Of a stretch of DNA of 64,000 nucleotides, positions 59,701-64,000 are shown in pieces. The position numbers and the translations under genes were made by a program. Source of the stretch: Oscillospiraceae bacterium. Lineage in GTDB: Bacteria; Bacillota; Clostridia; Oscillospirales; Oscillospiraceae. The stretch lies in NCBI GenBank assembly GCA_910575815.1, contig CAJTFN010000003.1, positions 200,173 through 264,172 of the forward strand, given 5' to 3'. Positions within the stretch are counted from its first letter, which is position 1. Each line of letters begins with the position of its first letter. Below the pieces are notes generated by a model that saw only the letters and a program-made list of their open reading frames with translations, searched no databases and was not told the origin of the DNA.

Positions 59701-59725
59701 AATATCTCCAGCTTTATGGTATCCT
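59697..59725 (+). promoter_or_regulatory. uvrB promoter
   Basis: TTGTAA (59697-59702), 17-bp spacer, TATCCT (59720-59725), overlapping the LexA box. Confidence 0.55.
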
Positions 59726-59755
59726 ATACCTACACAACCCCCACAGGAGGTTCCC

Positions 59756-61723
59756 ATGCCGAAATTTCAAGTCGTATCCGAATACCAGCCCTCAGGCGAC
59801 CAGCCGGAGGCTATCGCCGCCTTGGCGGCGGGCATCGAAAGCGGGCTGAAAGAACAGGTACTCCTGGGCGTCACCGGCTCCGGCAAGACCTTCACCATGG
59901 CCAAGGTCATCGAGGCCGTCCAGCGGCCCACCCTCGTCCTGGCTCACAACAAAACCCTGGCCGCTCAGCTCTGCGCGGAGTTCAAGGAATTCTTTCCCAA
60001 AAACGCCGTGGAGTATTTTGTCAGCTATTACGACTACTATCAGCCTGAGGCCTATATTCCTCACACCGACACCTACATTGCCAAAGACGCCTCCACCAAC
60101 GACGAGATCGACCGTCTTCGCCTCTCCGCCACCTGCGCCCTGCTGGAACGCCGGGACGTGATTGTGGTTTCCTCTGTTTCCTGCATCTACGGCTTGGGCG
60201 AGCCCGACGACTTCGCCAAGATGGTGGTCTCCCTCCGGGCCGGGGCGGAATGGGACCGGGACGAACTCCTCCGGCGGCTGGTGGAGATACGCTACGAGCG
60301 GAACGACATCGCCTTTGAGCGAAACATGTTCCGTGTCCGTGGAGACACTGTGGAGATTTACCCCGCCTACTACAAGGACAAAGCCATCCGGGTGGAGTTC
60401 TTTGGCGACGAGATCGAGCGGGTCAGCGAGTTCAACCCCATCACCGGCTCCGTAAACCGGGTTCTCAACCACATCGCCATCTACCCCGCCAGTCACTATG
60501 TCACCACCAAGGACAAGATGGACCGGGCCATCGGGGAGATCAGGGCCGAGCTGGAGGAACAGGTGCAAAGCTTCACGGAGAACAACCAATTGGTGGAGGC
60601 CCAGCGAATCCGCCAGCGGACGGAGTACGACATGGAGATGATGCAGGAGCTTGGCTACTGCTCCGGCATTGAGAACTATTCCCGCATCATCTCCGAGCGT
60701 CCCCGGGGCTCCGCTCCCATGACCCTTTTGGACTTCTTCCCCGACGATTTCGTGCTCTTCGTGGACGAAAGTCACGTCACCCTTCCCCAGGTCCGGGCCA
60801 TGTACAACGGCGACCACGCCCGGAAGGACAGTCTCGTCAAATACGGCTTCCGCCTTCCCTGCGCCTACGACAACCGCCCCCTGAAATTCGAGGAATTCGA
60901 GGGCCGCATCGGGCAGGCCGTCTTTGTCTCCGCCACCCCCGGCCCCTACGAGCGGGAACGGGCGGACCAGGTCGTGGAACAGGTCATCCGCCCCACCGGG
61001 CTCCTGGATCCCCAGGTGGAGGTTCGTCCCGTCACCGGGCAGATCGACGATCTCATGGAGGAGATCAACGCCCGGGCCGCGAAAAACGAGCGGGTTCTGG
61101 TCACCACCCTGACGAAAAAAATGGCGGAGGACCTGACGGAGTATTTCAAAAACGCCGGCATCAAAGTCCGCTACATGCACTCGGATGTGGAGACCATCGA
61201 GCGCATGGAGATCATCCGGGACCTCCGCCTGGGGAAGTTCGACGTGCTCATCGGCATCAACCTCCTGCGGGAGGGCCTGGACCTTCCCGAGGTCAGCCTG
61301 GTTGCCGTGCTGGACGCGGACAAGGAGGGCTTCCTCCGCTCCGAGACCTCCCTCATTCAAACCATCGGCCGCGCCGCCCGAAACGCGGAGGGCCTGGTCA
61401 TCCTCTACGCCGACACCGTCACCCCTTCCATGAAAGCCGCCATGGACGAGACCGAGCGCCGCCGGACCATCCAGGACCGCTTTAACCAAGAGCACGGCAT
61501 CGTCCCCAAGACCATCATCAAGGGCGTCCGGGAGGTGCTGGAGATCTCTGCCTCCGCGGAGAACGAAACCACCCGTCCCCGCAAGAAGCTGAACAAGGCG
61601 GAGCGGGACGCGGAGATCAAGCGCCTGGAGAAGGAAATGAAGGAAGCCAGCAAGATGCTGGAGTTCGAGTACGCGGCGGTCCTGCGGGACCAGATCATCG
61701 AGCTGCGGGGAGAGGGTTTGTAA
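59756..61723 (+). CDS. uvrB: Excinuclease ABC subunit UvrB
   Basis: 655 aa from ATG 59756 (CAGGAGG upstream). Walker A GVTGSGKT (about 39-46), beta-hairpin [12 protein letters not shown] (about 92-103), Walker B-type [12 protein letters not shown], helicase motif [11 protein letters not shown], and C-terminal UVR domain for UvrA/UvrC contact ([27 protein letters not shown]). Damage-verification helicase of nucleotide-excision repair. A LexA-like box upstream suggests SOS control. uvrA is not adjacent in this window. Confidence 0.97.
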   Translation: MPKFQVVSEYQPSGDQPEAIAALAAGIESGLKEQVLLGVTGSGKTFTMAKVIEAVQRPTLVLAHNKTLAAQLCAEFKEFFPKNAVEYFVSYYDYYQPEAYIPHTDTYIAKDASTNDEIDRLRLSATCALLERRDVIVVSSVSCIYGLGEPDDFAKMVVSLRAGAEWDRDELLRRLVEIRYERNDIAFERNMFRVRGDTVEIYPAYYKDKAIRVEFFGDEIERVSEFNPITGSVNRVLNHIAIYPASHYVTTKDKMDRAIGEIRAELEEQVQSFTENNQLVEAQRIRQRTEYDMEMMQELGYCSGIENYSRIISERPRGSAPMTLLDFFPDDFVLFVDESHVTLPQVRAMYNGDHARKDSLVKYGFRLPCAYDNRPLKFEEFEGRIGQAVFVSATPGPYERERADQVVEQVIRPTGLLDPQVEVRPVTGQIDDLMEEINARAAKNERVLVTTLTKKMAEDLTEYFKNAGIKVRYMHSDVETIERMEIIRDLRLGKFDVLIGINLLREGLDLPEVSLVAVLDADKEGFLRSETSLIQTIGRAARNAEGLVILYADTVTPSMKAAMDETERRRTIQDRFNQEHGIVPKTIIKGVREVLEISASAENETTRPRKKLNKAERDAEIKRLEKEMKEASKMLEFEYAAVLRDQIIELRGEGL

Positions 61724-61775
61724 GCTGCGCCCTGTAGGGCGGCCCCTGCGCATCGGATAAGAGAAAGGATATTCC

Positions 61776-62156
61776 ATGAAATACGACTGGCTGGACACCT
61801 ACCTCCTCTCCCTGCCGGGAGTGGAAAAAGACTATAAGCCCGAGTGGGGCTGGTTCCGCTACAAGCTCCGGGACAAGCTCTTCGCCGCCGTCTGCTCCCC
61901 CCGGGGCATGAAGGATGCAGCCTACAACGGCCACGACCTGGTGAATCTGAAATGCGACCCCGCCCGAAGCGAAATTCTCCGGGCCACCCATCCGGAAATC
62001 CTGCCAGGCTTTTACTGCGACAAACGAACCTGGATCGCCTGCCTTCTGGACGGCGATCTGCCGGACGACATCCTCCGGGAGCTCTGCGCGGAGTCCCACG
62101 GGCTGGTTTTGAAGAAGCTGCCCAAGTATGTGCAGCGGGAGATTTTGGGAGAATAG
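61776..62156 (+). CDS. MmcQ/YjbR-family protein
   Basis: 126 aa. Compact alpha/beta fold of the CyaY-like YjbR family: EWGWFRYKLRDKLFAAVC, LVNLKCDPARSEILRATHPEILPGFYCDKRTWIACLLDG, ELCAESHGLVLKKLPK. Family members are called DNA-binding by structure but have no proven role. GAGAAAGGA precedes the ATG. The next start codon follows the stop directly. Confidence 0.85.
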   Translation: MKYDWLDTYLLSLPGVEKDYKPEWGWFRYKLRDKLFAAVCSPRGMKDAAYNGHDLVNLKCDPARSEILRATHPEILPGFYCDKRTWIACLLDGDLPDDILRELCAESHGLVLKKLPKYVQREILGE

Positions 62157-63029
62157 ATGGAGACGCAAAAAAAAGCCCCGGCGGCAGCCGCAATCCTGGC
62201 GGCGGCGGCCCTTTGGGGCGTCATCGGACTGTGGAACCGGAAGCTGATGGCGGCGGGCCTCTCGCCCCTCTCCGTCGTTCTGGTCCGCAACCTGGCGGCC
62301 ATGGTCCTGCTGGTGCTCTTCTTCGCTTTCAAGGACCGGAGCGTCTTCCGCGTCGCCCCCGGGCACCTCAAATACTTCTTCGGCACCGGCGTGGTCAGCG
62401 TGGTGTTCTTCACCGTCTGCTACTTCTCCTGCCAAAAGCTCTGCTCCCTCTCGGTGGCCTCCGTCCTGCTGTACACGGCCCCTTCCTTCGTCGTCCTCCT
62501 CTCCGCCGTCCTCTGGAGGGAACCCGTGACGGGGCGAAAGCTCCTTGCTCTCGCCCTGACGCTGCTGGGCGTGAGCCTCGTCTGCGGCGTGTTCAGCGGC
62601 AATCTGTCCGTCACTCTCCCCGGCGTCCTCCTGGGCCTGGGCTCCGGATTCTTTTACGCGCTCTACAGCATCTTTGGCCGTTACGCCCTGGCCCACTACC
62701 CCCCTCTGACCGTCACCGTCTGGACCTTCCTCTTCGCGGGCCCGGCGTCTCTGGTCCTTCTCCGCCCGGCGGAGCTGGCCGGGGCCTTCCTGGAAACCCC
62801 CAGCGTGTGGGGAACGGCCTTCGCCCTGGCCCTGATCTCCACCGCCGCGCCCTACATCCTGTATACCTGAGGACTGGCCCGGATGGAGCCGGGCCGCGCC
62901 TCCATTCTGGCCAGCCTGGAGCCGGTGGCGGCGACCCTGACGGGGGTCCTGGCCTTTAGCGAATCCATGGGCCCCCTGACGGCGCTGGGCATCCTCTGCG
63001 TCCTGGCGGGCGTGTATATTCTGAGGTGA
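62157..63029 (+). pseudogene. EamA/DMT-family transporter interrupted by an in-frame TGA
   Basis: The frame runs 237 codons (ten-helix EamA topology: WGVIGLWNRKLMAAGLSPLSVVLVR, VLLYTAPSFVVLLSAVLW, GSGFFYALYSIFGRYAL), ends at TGA 62868-62870 after AAPYILYT, and then continues without shift for 52 codons to TGA 63027 (GLARMEPGRASILASLEPVAATLTG, LGILCVLAGVYILR), which is the conserved last part of the family. One base change would restore a 290-aa protein. It is either a recent nonsense mutation or a sequence error. The truncated product would lack the last two helices. Confidence 0.85.
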
Positions 63030-63032
63030 AGC

Positions 63033-63530
63033 ATGGCAAAGAAAAAGGATGAAAAAACCAATGTAATGCGTATTTTAGACCAGAAAAAGGTCCCCTATAC
63101 TCCCCATTTCTATGAGGAAACCGAAGGCCCCCAGGGCACTCGGGAATACGGCGTTCACGTGGCCCAGGCCCTGGGCCAGGACCCCCGGCGGGCCTTCAAA
63201 ACCCTGGTAGCGAAGGGAGCCTCCGGCGGTTATTATGTCTTCGACATTCCCACGCCGGACAGTCTGGACCTGAAAAAGGCCGCCAAAGCGGCAGGTGAAA
63301 AATCCGTAGAGCTGCTGGCGGTGAAGGACATCACTGCCGTCACGGGCTATATCCGGGGCGGGTGCAGCCCCGTAGGCCTGAAGAAGCCGTACCCCACGAT
63401 CTTCCACGAAACGGCCCTGGAGTTTGAAACCATCTACGTGTCCGCCGGGAAGATCGGCGCCCAGGTGGAGGTGGAGCCCCGAGCGCTGTTAGTCCTTCTC
63501 CGGGCGGAAACGGCGGATATCGTCGTTTAA
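63033..63530 (+). CDS. ybaK: YbaK/EbsC-type Cys-tRNA(Pro)/Cys-tRNA(Cys) deacylase
   Basis: 165 aa. YbaK fold: KKVPYTPHFYEE, FKTLVAKGASGGYYVFDIPTPDSLDLKKAAKAAGEKSVEL, and the signature GYIRGGCSPVGLKKPYPTIFHETAL. Hydrolyses mischarged Cys-tRNA(Pro). GAGGTG, three codons from the end of the EamA frame, serves as ribosome site. Its 3' end overlaps a convergent small gene by 42 bases. Confidence 0.93.
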   Translation: MAKKKDEKTNVMRILDQKKVPYTPHFYEETEGPQGTREYGVHVAQALGQDPRRAFKTLVAKGASGGYYVFDIPTPDSLDLKKAAKAAGEKSVELLAVKDITAVTGYIRGGCSPVGLKKPYPTIFHETALEFETIYVSAGKIGAQVEVEPRALLVLLRAETADIVV

Positions 63531-63746
63531 GAGGGCGAGGCCCAAGCGGAAGCCGACGGCGAAAGACGCCGGGGCCCAATGCTGGTAGTAGTCTAGGAGC
63601 CCATCGACGATACGATAGCGAACCTTTCCGTCAATGGGAAAAGTTCCCAGCCATTTTTCCAGCTCCGCCTCGTCAAACCCGTGCCCCATTTCCCTTAGTA
63701 TGGTTTCGCCGTAGGTATCAAAAAGCCTTTGTTCGACTGCAAGCAT
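63489..63746 (-). CDS. Small protein, DUF6809-like
   Basis: 85 aa from the minus-strand ATG at 63746 (GGGGGGTGG upstream); the frame stays open further upstream into the operator region, so a longer start at 63809 is less likely. Helical, with LAVEQRLFDTYGETILREMG and YYQHWAPASFAVGFRLGLALLND resembling DUF6809 proteins of Firmicutes, which often sit beside XRE regulators as here. Function unknown. Convergent overlap with the deacylase gene. Confidence 0.65.
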   Translation of the reverse strand: MLAVEQRLFDTYGETILREMGHGFDEAELEKWLGTFPIDGKVRYRIVDGLLDYYQHWAPASFAVGFRLGLALLNDDIRRFRPEKD

Positions 63747-63770
63747 AGCCACCCCCCAAAAAATGAAGTG

Positions 63771-63799
63771 AAATGTCATATTTTTATTATATGACATTT
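63771..63799. promoter_or_regulatory. Palindromic operator between divergent genes
   Basis: Perfect 11-bp arms AAATGTCATAT / ATATGACATTT separated by seven bases, centred between the start codons of the DUF6809-like gene and the XRE regulator. Likely the regulator's autoregulatory site. Confidence 0.6.
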
Positions 63800-63825
63800 T
63801 GCGTCGCATGTCAAGGAGAAATTTT

Positions 63826-64000
63826 ATGAATCAACTGGAGATTTTAGGCCATCGCCTTCAGATTCTCCGTAAGGAAAAAAAGCAGCGGCAAAAGGATATG
63901 GGGGATTTCCTCGACATGACGCTCCGCAATTATCAGAGAATGGAAAAGGGAGAAATTAACGTCCAAGCCTTGACATTATGCACCCTGGCAGATTATTTTG
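63826..64000 (+). CDS. XRE-family transcriptional regulator (3' end outside window)
   Basis: At least 58 residues from ATG 63826 with AAGGAG upstream. A helix-turn-helix of the Cro/C1 type (LGHRLQILRKEKKQRQKDMGDFL, then DMTLRNYQRMEKGEINV). The rest is cut by the window edge. Divergent from the DUF6809-like gene with a palindrome between them. Confidence 0.85.
   Translation, partial: MNQLEILGHRLQILRKEKKQRQKDMGDFLDMTLRNYQRMEKGEINVQALTLCTLADYF

Noticed and set aside
62868..62870. Selenocysteine or programmed read-through at the EamA TGA
   Set aside because: A membrane transporter of this family has no selenoprotein form known to me, and no convincing SECIS-like hairpin follows the codon; a nonsense mutation is simpler.
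1..64000. CRISPR arrays, tRNA or rRNA genes, prophage or transposase genes
   Set aside because: I looked for regular direct repeats, tRNA-like cloverleaf ends and transposase motifs and found none; only small non-coding inverted-repeat elements are present.

Overview
The window is about 60% G+C and tightly packed on both strands. It looks like the chromosome of an anaerobic, spore-forming Firmicute of the Oscillospiraceae (Flavonifractor/Oscillibacter/Lawsonibacter type). The evidence is Spo0A, SpoIID, a SpoIIQ-like LytM protein and a DacF-type carboxypeptidase, together with ATP-dependent PEP carboxykinase, Clostridia-type small proteins (CD1247 family), AGGAGG-type ribosome sites and SigA promoters with 17-bp spacers. 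No rRNA, tRNA, CRISPR array, prophage or transposase gene was seen. The assignment is inference from gene content, not from a marker search.

Layout. 1-2.7 kb: end of a DUF2812 membrane protein and spo0A with a long upstream region carrying Spo0A-box-like heptamers. 2.7-8.9 kb: Nudix hydrolase, trmN6, rsmI, LytM/SpoIIQ-like protein, a RelB/DinJ-fusion protein and flotillin. 9.1-14.6 kb: citrate synthase, an unusual aconitase-family hydratase and NADP-type isocitrate dehydrogenase, which together form the oxidative arm from oxaloacetate to 2-oxoglutarate. 14.7-17.4 kb: a BceRS-like two-component system and an RluA pseudouridine synthase. 17.7-20.9 kb: efp-CD1247-small membrane protein (minus) and rimM-trmD (plus). 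20.9-25.5 kb: SLH-domain protein, acyl-ACP thioesterase, split ThrE exporter and a SUFU-domain protein. 25.8-33.3 kb: exonuclease III, VOC protein, HtrA-like protease with an OmpR-type two-component system, an exported protein and SpoIID. 33.6-39.3 kb: unknown protein, aminotransferase, radical SAM protein, GltS-like carrier and pckA. 39.4-45.3 kb: small regulators (RHH, MerR), a second SLH protein, a P-loop protein, a catalytically dead glucose-6-phosphate isomerase homologue and DacF. 45.4-57.4 kb: aldose 1-epimerase and a galactose/glucose uptake locus. 57.6-64 kb: an HPr-like protein with a structured leader, a 48-aa protein, radC, uvrB with a LexA-like box, a YjbR-like protein, a broken EamA transporter, a YbaK-like deacylase, and a small protein divergent from an XRE regulator that runs off the window.

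The most coherent system is the 46.5-57.4 kb sugar locus: MglBAC transporter genes, a YesN-type response regulator, a lipoprotein, a LytS/YesM-type kinase, a membrane-anchored sugar-binding-like protein translationally coupled to the kinase, and a second MglB-like lipoprotein. Its arrangement resembles the XylFII-LytS-YesN xylose-sensing systems of clostridia, apparently transposed to an Mgl-type sugar. Close by is a Pgi-fold protein that has lost every catalytic residue I can align. Three short inverted-repeat elements sit exactly at gene stop codons (trmN6, rsmI and the 17.7-kb membrane protein), suggesting non-autonomous mobile elements whose target sequence contains the stop codon.
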